DNA of 64,000 nucleotides from Maratus speciosus. Lineage: Eukaryota; Arthropoda; Arachnida; Araneae; Salticidae. Shown here in pieces: positions 10,360 to 21,640 of this stretch. Each line of letters starts with the position of its first letter. The first letter of the stretch is position 1. Location: NCBI GenBank assembly GCA_963932465.1, contig OZ010786.1:531901073-531965072 (forward strand), in the 5' to 3' direction. The position numbers and the translations under genes were made by a program. A model generated the notes under the pieces. The model was given only the letters and a program-made list of their open reading frames with translations. It ran no database searches and had not been told where the DNA came from.

Positions 10360-11160
10360 AATTTGACCAGGAATTTCAATGTGCAGATGATCTGTAGATT
10401 AAACCACCTTGGTCTGAACCCTTTTTCACTCAGTTGGAATATTACTAACCTTGTGTTTAATTCACCAATTAAATCAATCGTATTAAAAACAAATAACGTC
10501 TAATAACGTATCCAACGTTTCTTGGTATTCCATACCTGTCACTTATTATATTAAGCTGATTCAGATATCAGGTTAGATGTCATAATAACAATGATATCTG
10601 GTTGAATTGCATCCTTTAGATTTGTGAAGGATAGATTAGTTGGCAGATTTTCGACATTTTAATCCAAAATGTCTTAGGTTCGAATCCTGACACCTTTTCA
10701 TTCAGTTGGAATATAACAATTCGTGTAACTTATTAACGAATTAAAATAAATAATGTATTACTTTTTTTCATATTTCAAAAATTCGTTTGTGTACAATATT
10801 GTTAATCTTCTACAAGAAAAACAAATGATGCAGATCATATAACATTTAAAATATATATAGCTGAACTATGTGTATGGTTTATTTACCAATTGAATAATTG
10901 TGTTAAAAATTAATCTATTATAATTACGCATGGAGCGTTTACTGGAGTATCGCAACCTGCAATTTTTTTTGAGCTGATTCAGATATCAGACCAGATGTTG
11001 TGATCGTTAAGGCTAGCTCGGTGAATTATGTCCTCCAGATTCGTCCGGGATGGTTCAGTTGGTAGAGCATTGCCAGCTTCAGCCAAAATATCCTTGTTAC
11101 AAATCCTGGCACGTATATTTTTACTCACTTGTATATTTTAAACTCATATGTAGTGCATTT
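10360..11160 (+). repeat. Degenerate array of tRNA-derived repeat units
   Basis: Three decayed relatives of the 2302-2713 units lie in tandem. The tail TTTTTCACTCAGTTGGAATA is at about 10421 and TTTTCATTCAGTTGGAATAT at 10696. A recognisable tRNA-like head (TCGTCCGGGATGGTTCAGTT) lies at about 11040, followed by a TTTTTACTCACTTG tail near 11119. The linker GAGCTGATTCAGATATCAG, present before the heads, also matches the linker of the first array. The spacing of 272-420 bp matches the 279-bp period once indels are allowed for. Confidence 0.65.
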
Positions 11161-12830
11161 ATAAATCTAAACTCAAATTTTGAAAGATAAATTCACACAT
11201 CAATGGAATTAATCACCATATTATGTATCAAAAGTAAATGGGAATTTCTCGGCAATACATACTGAATATTTCTTTAATGCTTGACACAGAGCAGTCCTGG
11301 AAAAATGCGATTGCTTAATCTAACAATGCATTTTTCATCAGGCTGTATTTTCTAAAAAAAGAAATCGTAGTAAAAAAAATCATGTAGAAAGGAAAATGAT
11401 TGCCTCAGACGGATGTAGATTTATTGGTTATTATGTTCTAATTGTTTTCTTTTTTTATATTATTCATTACATAATGAAATTATCGCCCACGTACTAATAC
11501 ATGTTTTTATGATTTTTTAGTATTTTGTTTCTACTTATTCTAATGAAATATGTGTTAATATATAAATTAGATTTTAATAAATATTTTATTCCTTGATATA
11601 TTACTTCGATTTATCCCAAATTACTAGTATTAATACGCCCTAAAAATATATTTAAAAGAATGTGTTAACAGCTATTGAATTAAGATTGTAAATTTAAATA
11701 ATTTTTATATAACTAAACTATGCAGTTCCATTTTATGAAATAAATTAACAAAAATGCATACAGCCATAAAACTAATCACCACAATATAAAGCAAATATTA
11801 AAGGTAATTTTCCGAAATATATACAGAATAATTATTTACTGCTTGATGCAAAAGAGATCTAGAAAATGCGATTGATTTAGTTAACAATGCACTATTTCAT
11901 TCGATCGTATTCTATATAGAAAGAAAATGGCAGTCACATTAAATGTAACGAGAAAGGCAAAATCATTTCTTCCAACGGGTGTAGTTTTATTGGTTATTAT
12001 GTTCTGCCTGTATTTTTCAATTTTATTTATTACTCGAGGAAATTAACATTCACGTGCTACTTAAAGTGTTAATGATTTTTTTGTGTTTTGTTTCTACTTA
12101 ATCTTTTGAAATAAGTGTCTATCTATGAATCATATTTTCATAAATATTGTGTTTCTTGATATATTATGTTATTTTATTCGAACATAACTATTATTCATAC
12201 ACAATAAAAATGCATTTAAAAGAATCGTATAACTATTCAATTAAGATTGTAAACTCAAAACGTAATCTTTATATAACTATGCAGTTCCACCTTACGAAAT
12301 AAAATAAAGGAAATGGAATTAATCACCGCAGTGTATTCCAAAAATGTATGATAATTTCTGAGGAATAAATACTAAATAATTCTTTAATGTTCGATGTAGA
12401 ACAACCTGGAAAAATGCTATGGATTTCGGTAACAATGCTCTATTTCTTTGAGTTGTATTCTATACAGAGAGTAAATGACAGTCACACAAAAAGCATGTAG
12501 AAAGGAAAAACTATTGCCTCAGACGGATGTAGTTTTACTGGTTGTTAGGCTCTAACTGGATTTTTCAATTTTATTAATTACTTTCGGAAATTAACACTTA
12601 AGTGTCAGTAACGGGTTAATGATTTTTTTTGTATTGTTTCTAATTATTCTTTTGAATTGAGTGTTTATCTATCAATTATATTATAATAAATATTGTGTCT
12701 GATTTAGCTAACAATGTATTTATTTGGGTTGTATTCTATATAGAAAGGAAATGACAGTCACAGAACACGTATGGATAAAGGAACGATTATATTCCTTGAT
12801 ATAATACGTTGTTTTATTAGAAAATAAATA
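11161..12830 (+). repeat. Tandem array, period about 550 bp, three units and a partial
   Basis: The landmark GAAAA.TGC.AT followed by TAACAATGC lies at about 11302, 11863 and 12411. Each unit also shares ATTAATCACC, GTATTCTATA, GCCTCAGACGGATGTAG (or a variant) and TTATTGGTTATTATGTTCT. A partial unit with TAACAATGTATTTATTTG lies near 12698. No frame is conserved, so this is a diverged noncoding tandem repeat. Confidence 0.7.
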
Positions 12831-12904
12831 CTTTTAATACTCCCTAAAATTGCATTCAAAAGAATGTATTAACAACTATTCAATAAAATTTTATATTGAA
12901 TACA

Positions 12905-13050
12905 TAATCTTTATATAACTATGCATTTCCACATCATAAAGTGAAATAAAGAAACTTTAATATATTAAAGTTAAACACCTTCATATAACTATGCATTAAC
13001 ATCATCATACGAGTGAAATAAAGAAACATTAATATATTAAAGTTAAATAC
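12905..13050 (+). repeat. Short tandem duplication of about 65 bp
   Basis: The segment ATATAACTATGCATT through AAAGAAAC.TTAATATATTAAAG occurs twice in succession, with small differences. It is joined to the end of the 550-bp array. Confidence 0.7.
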
Positions 13051-14069
13051 ATATGAAGTGTATGTTAAATTTCATTTAAAAGTTCATTTAATTCATGTTT
13101 TGGTTCCACAAAATAGTTAACTGTTCCAAACAAAAGATAAATTTCAGATAACTGTTTTTGCTATATGGATTTATTAATAAGTAGCAAATTTTATTATTGT
13201 CTCTTTACATATGAATTTATTATAATGTTTTTAAATATAATTAAAGATGATTAAATATGTACTTTTTTTTCTTTTTATTTGATCAACAAATTAAAAATAA
13301 AAAAAGAACGAGTTAACGATATAATGTTATTTTTTTTTCACCAAATCTTTTAGTCAAATTGCCAGAAGCCCTTAGTCTTAATAGGAATTTTCACTCATAT
13401 TGTTTATATTTTTACACTAAATATTAATATAATTAGTGTTAATATTTTAAGGAAAAAACAGACAATTATATTCTTTCTTTAGAAATTTGTGTGATATCGT
13501 TTGGATATTCTTCCAACAAAATCTGATTTTTTCTAATTTTTGAGAAATATAATTTAAATAGCATACTATAATAAGTAACAGGAAACTATAGATTCATTTT
13601 TTTTGCATATTTGAATCCTACATTTCAAACAGGTTTTTCTGATTATATATAATTATAAAACATAGTTATAATTTAAATTAAGTACTCATTAACATACTGT
13701 GGCTGAATTTGCATTATTATGCTAGGAAAAAGTAAAACACAATATCATTAAAAAAATTGCTTACATGATGCGTGAAAATAAGACTAAAAATACGCAAATT
13801 ATCACAATCGAAAAATTCGTTTAAAAAATAAATAATAATGCATGAAGGCTAATTAAAAATAATTCATTCTGTCAAAAATACATAAATGGAATAGCAATCT
13901 GTAAGTTTTCTTTTTTAAATATATTACAAATTTGCATATTTAAAAATAGGGAACAGCCTATACAGAGAGTAATATTGTGTATCGTTTCCTAATTTCTGTA
14001 TTATTGTTTATAATCAATGAATTATTTCTAAAGAAATGAACTGCTGTATTTAGGATTATGTATTTTATG
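13051..14069. other. AT-rich stretch, no gene seen
   Basis: No coding region, RNA gene or repeat boundary could be supported. Confidence 0.4.
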
Positions 14070-14071
14070 TA

Positions 14072-15832
14072 CCGTATTTACTCGTGTATAACGTGCACCC
14101 CGTACTTTACTAGAATAAATGACAATTTTCTTTTTCTCGCATATAACTCGCACCATAAATTTGGCAGGCAAGTGATTAAATGACGAAATTAATTTCTCGA
14201 CGCAGATGTTACGTCAGGACAGGATAGTATGCGAAAATCTATTTTTAGACTTCGGATTGGGAGTGAGCTTGGGGAGGAGTGAATCACAAGTGGGGTAGGG
14301 GTGAGTGAAGTATCATGCTGTGGTGACGTCATTCACTTAATGAAATACCTGAGAGCGTCTTTTGATAACGTGCGAGTTAGATGGAAAACCGATGTAGTTA
14401 TACTGCGACATTTAAGTTGAAAATAATTCAGTATGCAAAAGAAAATGGTAACCGTGCTTAAAGTGGGAAGTTCTGCGTAAGAGTGACGGAATATGGAAGA
14501 AAACCTAAAAAAGCACCATACAAAATGCGTGCTTTTTCGGGGGAAATCGTATAGATATCAGCGAGTGGAGCAGCAGCTTGTTTTTAAATCATGTAACGGA
14601 TTTACGGTGTTCGGTGACTCGATCTCGACGGAAATGATGATGTTCGAGGCTTGTAAAATAGCTCGGAAAATAAATATTCCAAGAGAAGATTTCAAGGGTA
14701 GTTATAGCTGGGTGTGACATTTTATGATCCGTTACAGTCTCTCTATCAGGAGAAGAATAACACTTTTACAGAAGCTACAGGAAGAATACGAAGCAAAGCT
14801 TATCCAACATCTTCCAGTATGTTATAATGCTACGAAAACAAAAGGGATATCAGATGTCTCAAATTGGAAATGTAGATCAAACTCCATTGTGGTTTGATAT
14901 GCCGAAAGCCATAACCGTTCATCCTGTTGAAGATAAAAGCGTTCAAGTGCGCACAGCAGGAGCAGACAAGCAACGATGTACCGTTATGCTGGCCATTACG
15001 GCTGACGGCCGCGAGTTGACAGCATATGTGATTTTTAAACGCAGAACAATTCAAAAGAATCGTTTCCAGTCGCCATAATTGTAGCAACACAGGACAAATG
15101 GTGGATGACGGGTGATCTCATGAAATATTGAATTAATGTTGTGTGGGAACGTTGACTAGGTGCTTTATGTCAGCCATTCATGCTGGTTTTGGATAGCTTC
15201 CTTGGACAAACGACACTTGGAGTAAAAGCGAAAATTCGTCGCTCAAGTGGTTTGGTTGTGATACCTGGTGGGATGACAAAAGTGCTGCAACCGTTAGATA
15301 TTGTCATCAATTGACCATTTAAGTTTGCATTTCGGCATATCTACAATCGATCGATAACAACAACAGATCACAACTTCCTCCAAGTGAGAGAATGAATCGT
15401 GCATCACTCTCAACTGTTTGTAAAGCTAGGAATTCCATCTCAGCCGAGAGGTTAACAAACAGCTTCAAAGTGACTGGAATTTCCAATCAGATGGATGAAA
15501 CTGTTGACGGTATGATTTACGAGAATATTAACTATGTCAGTGATGACGAGGACAACAGCAGTAACGGCAATGATAATTGCTAATTAACGTTTAAAATTAC
15601 GTTACTAGCGTTGTTGTATAAAAATGTTCAAGGAGTGAAATAAAAGATGCAGCAATACTTTTATTATGTAAGATTTTTCCAGTTTTAATTTATTTTTTGA
15701 ATGCATTTCTTGATTCATATATGTATCATGTGATTATATGCAGCAGTAAAAAAAATATATTCCATGTATAACGCGCACCTAGGGTTTTTGCCCTAAATTT
15801 TGGGGGGAAAAAAGGGGTGTGCGTAAATACGG
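14072..15832 (+). mobile_element. pogo-like DNA transposon, complete but inactive
   Basis: A 1.76-kb element flanked by TA on both sides (14070-14071 and 15833-15834). The left end reads CCGTATTTACTCGTGTATAA and the reverse complement of the right end begins CCGTATTTACGCACACCCC. Both ends also carry an inner GTATAACG.GCACC motif. TA duplication and a CENP-B/DDE_1-type transposase place it in the pogo branch of Tc1/mariner; this rests on family knowledge plus the remnants seen. The transposase is broken, so it could move only if helped in trans. Confidence 0.85.
14381..15583 (+). pseudogene. pogo-like transposase, frameshifted
   Basis: Remnants lie in order but in several frames. An N-terminal helix-turn-helix-like piece starts at ATG 14381 and stops within 30 codons. 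The CENP-B-like DNA-binding part is in the frame 14493-14717 (EACKIARKINIP, ending GSYSW). The catalytic core starts at about 14860 with IGNVDQTPLWFDMP, the usual first-aspartate block of DDE_1 transposases. It continues through LVLDSFLGQTT (about 15181) and VIPGGMTKVLQPLD (about 15259), the second and third acidic blocks. An acidic tail with SFKVTGISNQMD ends at 15583. At least three frameshifts or stops separate these parts. The product would bind the element ends and catalyse cut-and-paste transposition in the nucleus, but this copy cannot make it. Confidence 0.85.
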
Positions 15833-16028
15833 TATTATGATTCGGATGCATTAAAAAGAAGCTTCCAGATTATCGAATGCAATATTAATATCTTACAATA
15901 TAGTCGTTTAGGCTATTTGCTGAGCTAAAGTCAATGTCACAAATTGAAGCATTATTTTTTTTTTTTTTTTTTTTTTTTTTGTAAGATGCTGTATTCTATT
16001 TCAAAATTTTTCAAATCAAGAGCTTGAA
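15833..16028. other. Linker with a T-run
   Basis: Contains a T-run of more than 20 bases at about 15957-15980. No gene seen. Confidence 0.4.
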
Positions 16029-16212
16029 GCCAGGAGAGACCAAATTAACTTAACAATATCTCAAATTGCGGTCTTAATATTGAGTAAAAATATTAAGTGT
16101 AGGTACTCATTTTACTCAGAATTTTAGGCTCTATAACTTTTGCACTAACAATATTTTTGACAGAGTTAGCTCTTTTGAGATATTGTTAAGTTAACTTGGT
16201 CTCTCCTGGCAT
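16029..16212. repeat. Inverted repeat of about 36 bp enclosing a repeat unit
   Basis: GCCAGGAGAGACCAAATTAACTTAACAATATC at the left is matched by its reverse complement at 16178-16212. The interior is one unit of the family at 16060-16880. The structure is MITE-like, but no target duplication is evident. It may instead have arisen by inversion of the end of a neighbouring unit. Confidence 0.65.
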
Positions 16213-16890
16213 CACGCTATTGTTTAGCGATTAAGGCAAAATTTTGAAATAGAATTGCGACCTTAATGTTGAACAAAAATATTAATGATGGTACTCATTT
16301 TATTCAGAATTTTAAGCTCTACAACATTTGTAATGACAATGTTTTTTAGTCAATTAGTTAAAGAGTTAGCTGTTTTGATATATTGCTAAGGTAATTAAAA
16401 AAAAGTGTTTTTCGAAAATAAATATGCACATATTTTCTAACATTCACCCAAGTACGAGGGAGAAAACATAGTACGTTCATTTTAGACGTAAACTGAAGGG
16501 ATTAAAATAATTTCCAGTTTTCTCTTAATTAATTCTGAGGTCATCCCCTTGATGATGGGTCTAAAACTTTGAAGTAGAATCGTGACCTTAATATTCAACA
16601 TACGTATTGAGTGTAGGTACTCATTTTACTCAGAGTTTTAAGATCTACAACATTTGTATTGACAATGTTTTTTTTACAGAGTTAGCTGTTTTGAGATACT
16701 GTTATGGCATGCAAAAAACGTGTTTTTTGACTATAAAACTATACGTATTTCCTAACGCTCACCTAGTACGAGGAGGAAAACATAGCATATCCATTCTAGA
16801 CCTAAACAGAAGGTATTGACACATTTTCCAGCTTTCCCCTAATTAATTCCGTATTCGGCCTATTTTTGCCCCCCTACCACTGGGTTACTA
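16060..16890 (+). repeat. Three diverged direct units (unit core about 140 bp)
   Basis: The landmark GGTACTCATTTTA.TCAGA followed by TTTTA.G.TCTA.AAC.TTTG, then ACAATRTTTTT and GAGTTAGCT.TTTTGA.ATA, lies at about 16100, 16280 and 16617. The second and third units share a long downstream part (TAACRYTCACC.AGTACGAGG, GAAAACATAG, ATTTTCCAG), ending near CTACCACTGGGTTACTA at 16884. They have no coding frame in common. Confidence 0.7.
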
Positions 16891-17146
16891 GGGCAATATG
16901 AGACGATGTTATTTTCAGAGAATCCTTTGTATTCTGTCTTCTTTAACCATCCTACAAACTTGCGTCTCCGATCTCTCAATTAGATCGCGCTACAAAACTG
17001 ACAGTACTGACAGTTTAATTGTGGCCACATTGTGCATAAAAATTTTAATGAAATGGCCCGTGCAATACACTTATATTCGATCTCTTTGATTTAATGAATT
17101 CACCTTTTAATGTTGTCCGTTGACAAATTTTTAATTTCTTTTCCTG

Positions 17147-17474
17147 CACTGTAAAAAAAAAACCACTGTAAATTTGCCAGAACAAACTCGATCGCAGTGA
17201 ATGTGCTGTATCTTTCTTTGGTTTTCTGACTATATTAACATGGAAAATACAGTAGGTGCGTAAAATTAACAGCACAATGTGCTGGCAATTTAGACGCATT
17301 TTTTTACAACACAAACCGCTGGCGCCCAAATTGCCAGCACATTGTGCTGTTAATTTTACGCAACTACTGTATTTTCCATGTTAATATAGTCAATAAACCA
17401 AAGAAAGATACAGCAAATTCAATGTGATCGAGTTTGTGCGCAAGATGAACTGTATTTTGTACTGTAATAATGTC

Positions 17475-17526
<52 letters not shown>

Positions 17527-17529
17527 GTG
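17147..17529. mobile_element. Long near-perfect foldback element
   Basis: A 383-bp palindromic structure. It starts CACTGTAAAAAAAA and ends TTTTTTTTTACAGTG. The inner arms of about 110-170 bp are nearly identical inverted copies, with shared landmarks TATCTTTCTTTGGTTT, TATATTAACATGGAAAATAC and TTAACAGCACAATGTGCTGG. The spacer is about 60 bp at 17290-17345. The right arm carries a T-run of about 50 bases (17476-17523). There is no coding capacity, which is consistent with a foldback MITE. Predicted frames in this region are artefacts of the palindrome and the T-run. Confidence 0.8.
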
Positions 17530-17989
17530 TGACCAGTCAAACGTCGAAAAGGATGTAGGGACCAACGAATGGCGAGCATTGCCTTCTCCACGAACAGGTA
17601 AGTGTTAAAAAGAAAGTGAGAAATGAGAGTAACACCGCTCTCCTCGCACCAGGGGCGTTTAAATGCATTAATAAAAATATTTAATTACATTCAGATGATG
17701 AAAATTGATTAAAATCAGTTATACTGAGAGTAATCGAATGTTAATTCTTTTAACAACCTATGTTTTGATAGGCATGAAAAAAATACAAAACATTAGGGAC
17801 TATTCTACATAGGTTGAAAACGTTTTGTATAATTCCGCCATGCGTTTCAAAACCAACTCATATTAAGAATGCAGTTCTGTTTCAAAAGATAATTATTCCA
17901 CTTTTAGAAAGATTTAATTGTATGCTACTTTGGAAACACACCATTTTCATATTACTCATTCTAAATTATTTGCATTGTTATGCGGTAAA
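17530..17989. other. Unassigned
   Basis: No gene seen. TAGGGACTATTCTACATAGG at about 17794 is partly complementary to the AATAGTCCCTA motif at 18007-18015. This could mark the far end of a small inverted-repeat element, but the match is short. Confidence 0.3.
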
Positions 17990-18345
17990 ATGCAAAACTG
18001 TAAAAATAGTCCCTACCGGTCAAAATAATGCAAAACTGTAAAAATAGTCCCTACAATCACGTGATCGACGTCCGAGAGCTTTGACGAATGAAATATGCTG
18101 TTAGTTAGTTTTGTTACAGCGTCTACTGTAGTTAGTAGTAGTTCTTTGCTGTTTTGAGTTGTGGAAACATGTAGAAAGTTATTCGCGCTATTATTATTTT
18201 GTGTATACGTGTTATGTGCCGTTGTATTTGTGATGTTACATCTTACAAAGATTACATAAAAAATATTTAAAAAACTACCCCGAGAAGTTGTTATCTTGAA
18301 ATAGTGTGAAATTTCTGTGTGATTTGAATCTGAGCTAGGCCGACA
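17990..18345 (+). repeat. LTR-like copy A (outer 5' LTR)
   Basis: From about 18055 (AATCACGTGATCGAC) to 18345 (GGCCGACA) it matches the 3' LTR. The second half is almost identical and the first half is more diverged. The first about 20 bases of the 3' LTR are not present. In their place is a 38-bp-spaced duplication of ATGCAAAACTGTAAAAATAG (17990 and 18028). The antisense open frame here mirrors one in the 3' LTR and is not a gene. Confidence 0.8.
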
Positions 18346-18433
18346 AAACTTTAAAACGCGCAAATTTAATTTTCAATGTTTATGTTTCTGTCTCATAGAG
18401 AATTTAAACAAAATTTCAGTTTTTATGTTCAGC
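18346..18433 (+). repeat. 88-bp segment F, copy 1
   Basis: Starts AAACTTTAAAACGCGCAAAT and ends TTTTTATGTTCAGC. It is essentially identical to 24861-24948, which follows the 3' LTR. Its presence after both LTR copies shows that LTR plus F moved or was copied as a block. Confidence 0.85.
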
Positions 18434-18592
18434 TATTTTTATTTTGTGTATACGTGTTATGTGCCGTTCTGTTCGTGATGTACCGTCTTACCAAGATTAA
18501 ATAAAAAATATTTAAAAAGCTAACCCGATAAGTTGTTATCTTGAAATAATGTGAAAATTATGTGTGATTTGGATCTGAACTAGCCCGACAAT
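18434..18592 (+). repeat. Partial LTR copy B (true 5' LTR end)
   Basis: Begins inside the LTR at ATTTTTATTTTGTGTATACG and runs to AGCCCGACA. It shares TGTGTATACGTGTTATGTGC and AGTTGTTATCTTGAAATA with copies A and C but differs from them more than they differ from each other. It is followed directly by the primer-site-like sequence, so it is the real 3' part of the element's 5' LTR. Confidence 0.75.
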
Positions 18593-18611
18593 TGGCTACC
18601 CAACGTTTGCC
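18593..18611 (+). promoter_or_regulatory. Putative primer-binding site
   Basis: ATTGGCTACCCAACGTTTG directly follows the LTR end GACA. A TGG-starting site next to the 5' LTR is where a tRNA 3' end (CCA) primes minus-strand synthesis in this group. The primer tRNA is not identified. Confidence 0.55.
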
Positions 18612-19935
18612 CCCGAATTCGAAGGAAAATGTTCTCATCCTAATTCTACAAAACAATGGTATATTTTTATTCAAGAAGTGTTGTTTTCAACAAGCATGCT
18701 AAAAATGGCACGACCGGTCGTGCGCGTGTGAAATATATTTTGAAATATTCTACAGATTAGGTCGTCTGCGTGTGAAATATGTTCCTAAAATTCTACAGAT
18801 TAAATCGTCATCGAACTGTGAAATATGTTCTGAAATGTTCCATATAGATTAATTTTTGTTTCGTTACATTTTCCATTTTCATGCATCAGCTTTACACCAT
18901 GTAATATGTGTTCTTATTTTCGAAAGCTGTTCTGCAAATTGTTTTGTTTACGACCAAGAAAAATGCTATGATATGAGTGTTTTTAAAAACCTTCAATTCA
19001 TTCGTTCACAAATGCCTACAGTTACTTACTCTACAAGATTTGTTTATTCTACAAAATATTTTCAACAAGTAAGCGATTTTAAATAGAATGGATCCATAAT
19101 ATTTTTATTAAAAAGAATGCATTCTTCGTAACATTCTTGATATTCTAAAATTCTTAATATTTTTGACATTAATTTGAATTAATTTTATTATCTTTCATTC
19201 ATTTATGTATTGTATATTTCCTCTTCGACCCTTCCCCTGACCCATTCTGAAATTTACTTTTGATTCTGTTCATGCATGATTAATTTTTACTTTGTTTTAA
19301 GTAAAATATTTTTTGATTCAGAAAAAAAAAAAAAAAAAAAAAAAAAAAAGTGAGAGGAGAGGAAGAGAAAGAAGTAAATATTCATTTACGTTAGTTTTTT
19401 TTTCCCTTTCCTTTTTAAAAGAGGAAAATAAACTGTTGTCAGTCAAATATAGGTTGTTAAAATATTATTTATAATTTTATCGCAATTCTCATAAAGATAC
19501 ATGTTTATTTATTTATTTTTTTTATTATTGGTTTCGTAATAGAATTAATTACAATTTTTATTTTAAGTGTTTGTTATTATTTAATGCTAAACGTAAGTAT
19601 TTAATTTTGAGTTGCTGATTTACTGATTTAAAAAGCCTTGAATGTGATTCATTTTCAAAACGGAATGAGTAAGTTTTTGTGTTTACTGTTTGTTTATAAA
19701 AGAAACTTTCTTTTCTTTTAAAGTTATATTGGAGGAAAATGATATTAAGTAGTCTTAATAATATAATAATAATATTGGTTGAAATTTTAATTATTCAATT
19801 TTGTGTTTAATATTATTTAGAATATTGTTTGAAAGTGTTAACTATTCAGTAAATTGTTTTATATTGGTTAAAACATTGTTTTGATTAAGTGTCGCGTTAT
19901 AACAATCCAGTTTATTTATACCTGCAGGGATTTAA

Positions 19936-19980
<45 letters not shown>

Positions 19981-20127
19981 TAAGAGTTTTGTTATGGTTA
20001 AAGCTTACTATCTTGTTTTATTAAAGTCTTGTTTGTATGAATTGAAACGGTAAAGCTCACTTTGGGGAATAACTTAAATGAATTTCGGCATTTGTGGGGT
20101 ACTCTTTTTTTTTTGCTAAAGTTTGAA
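18612..20127 (+). other. Untranslated leader of the retroelement
   Basis: About 1.5 kb without a supported frame. It contains about three tandem copies of a unit of about 45-50 bp with GTGTGAAATAT.TTC and TTCTACAGATTA.RTCGTC (18727-18850). It also holds an A-run of about 30 at 19321-19349 and a T-run of about 50 at 19930-19979. Expanded homopolymers and repeats fit long decay. Confidence 0.5.
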
Positions 20128-21230
20128 ATGTCTGAACTTAATAAAGCTCGTAAAGAGGATTTATATCAGGTTGCGTTATAAATGAATTTAGATGTGCAAT
20201 CCTCTATGACAGTTGTCACATTGCGTGAAAAAATTAAATCCTCCCCCTCGTACGATGTTGATTTTGTAAATTCGTTAGTCAGAAACCAGATTTGAACTCA
20301 CGAGGAAGACCAGCGTAGGCGAGACCTAGAGGAAAAACAAATAGTAGCAAAGTTAGAACAGCGTAAAATCCAGTTAGAAGAGAAGTATAGAGCGGGAGGA
20401 GTTAGAGTTCAAAAAGCTTGAGATGAATTTTGAGCTTGAGAAGCTCAAGTTACAGGCTCAGAGCCAAAGTGTTTCCAGTGGAGCTGTAGGTGCTAATGCA
20501 GCAGGGGTAATGTCTCACCCGGAGAGTAAGATAGATATCCAAAAGCTGTTGCCTACATTCAGGCCAGAAACTGATGATGTAACTTTGTTTTTGATGCTCC
20601 TAGAACGTCAATTAAATCTGTCGAAGGTACCAGAGCATCTATGGGTTTCGTATTTACTCAGTGTTCTACCGGCTTCTATCTCTACGCTTATCGCTCGTGA
20701 ATCAGAAGAAAACGCTTCAAATTTTTCACATGTTAAAGATTTCCTTCTAAAAAGGTTTAAAATTAGTGCCGAAAAATTTAGACAGCTGTACTTTACTCAT
20801 CGCAAGGCCAGGGAAATTACTTGGCGAGATTATTATTTCAAAATTCGAGCTTATTTTGAAAACTGGCTTAAAGAATTAACTGTAACGTCTTTTGAAGCTC
20901 TTCAGGATCTTATCATAGCTGATTAAATGAAAAGGCGCGTGCCTCTTGAATGCAAACAACATATGTCAGATGATTGGGAAATTTTAAATTCGCCAGTCGA
21001 CCTTGCCGAAAAATTAGATGCGTATGATATTATAAGATCTGCGTTCCCAAAAAAGAGATCCGGTAGTACCACAAGAAAAAAAAGGAGTAAACTAAGCCTC
21101 CAAAAGAAGACAGATCTTCTCCTAAGTTTGCTAATCGAAGCTTAGAATTCGATATTGTTTGCTATGGTTGTGGTAAATTGGGATTTATAATAAAGAAATG
21201 CCCAGATTGTTTCCCTATGGCTAAAAAACA
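20128..21230 (+). pseudogene. gag-like remnant
   Basis: The reading starts at ATG 20128 and soon meets a stop (about 20178). It continues through a charged, coiled-coil-like region rich in E, K, R and Q (20320-20460) with a frameshift near 20420. It then follows the frame 20423-20926, whose capsid-like core has the blocks KLLPTFRPETDDVTLFL and SVLPASISTLIARE. A stop separates it from 20927-21145. The nucleocapsid zinc knuckle at 21160-21201 reads CYGCGKLGFIIKKC, so the histidine of the CCHC motif is replaced by phenylalanine. In an intact relative, gag would package the element RNA. Confidence 0.85.
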
Positions 21231-21249
21231 AACTGTGGAAGCACATCGT

Positions 21250-21640
21250 CTTCAGCTATATCGTTTAAATACATCAGCAGTTTCAACTCCAAATGTGCCT
21301 ATCACGATCTGCAATAAGAAGGTGATGGTCTTGTCAGATACGAGATCGAATCGTTCTATTGCGGGAGAGCGTATTTATGAATTATTTGTAAAAACTGGTG
21401 TGACCCTGAACCCTCATACTCATGATGTAACATTAGCTGACAGAATTACGATGGTTAGAGACACTTTGTCTGCCACTGTGCCCGTAGAGATTGAAGGCTG
21501 AGTCTTCGAAACGAAGTTCATAGTATTACCAGATGCCAAGGGTAATAGGACTCTTTTAGGTATGGATTTCTTACATAATGGTAACATAGTGTTAGATACT
21601 ACCAACAAAACATGGCATTTTAGTGAAAAACCTCAGGAAA
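21250..21640 (+). pseudogene. Aspartic protease remnant
   Basis: The active-site block, normally D-S/T-G, reads LSDTRSNRS at about 21333, with arginine in place of the catalytic glycine. The downstream block LLGMDFLHNGNIVLD (about 21556) is the usual second conserved part. A TGA at 21499-21501 separates the two halves. The enzyme would cut the element polyprotein, but this copy cannot. Confidence 0.8.

Noticed and set aside
14830..15090. Minus-strand frame of 86 codons
   Set aside because: Antisense to the recognised pogo-like transposase core.
17364..17591. Frame with a long lysine run
   Set aside because: Product of a T-run within a palindromic element.
18013..18363. Minus-strand 116-codon frame
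   Set aside because: It is antisense to LTR copy A, and a matching frame exists antisense to the 3' LTR (24453-24878). LTR similarity explains both.
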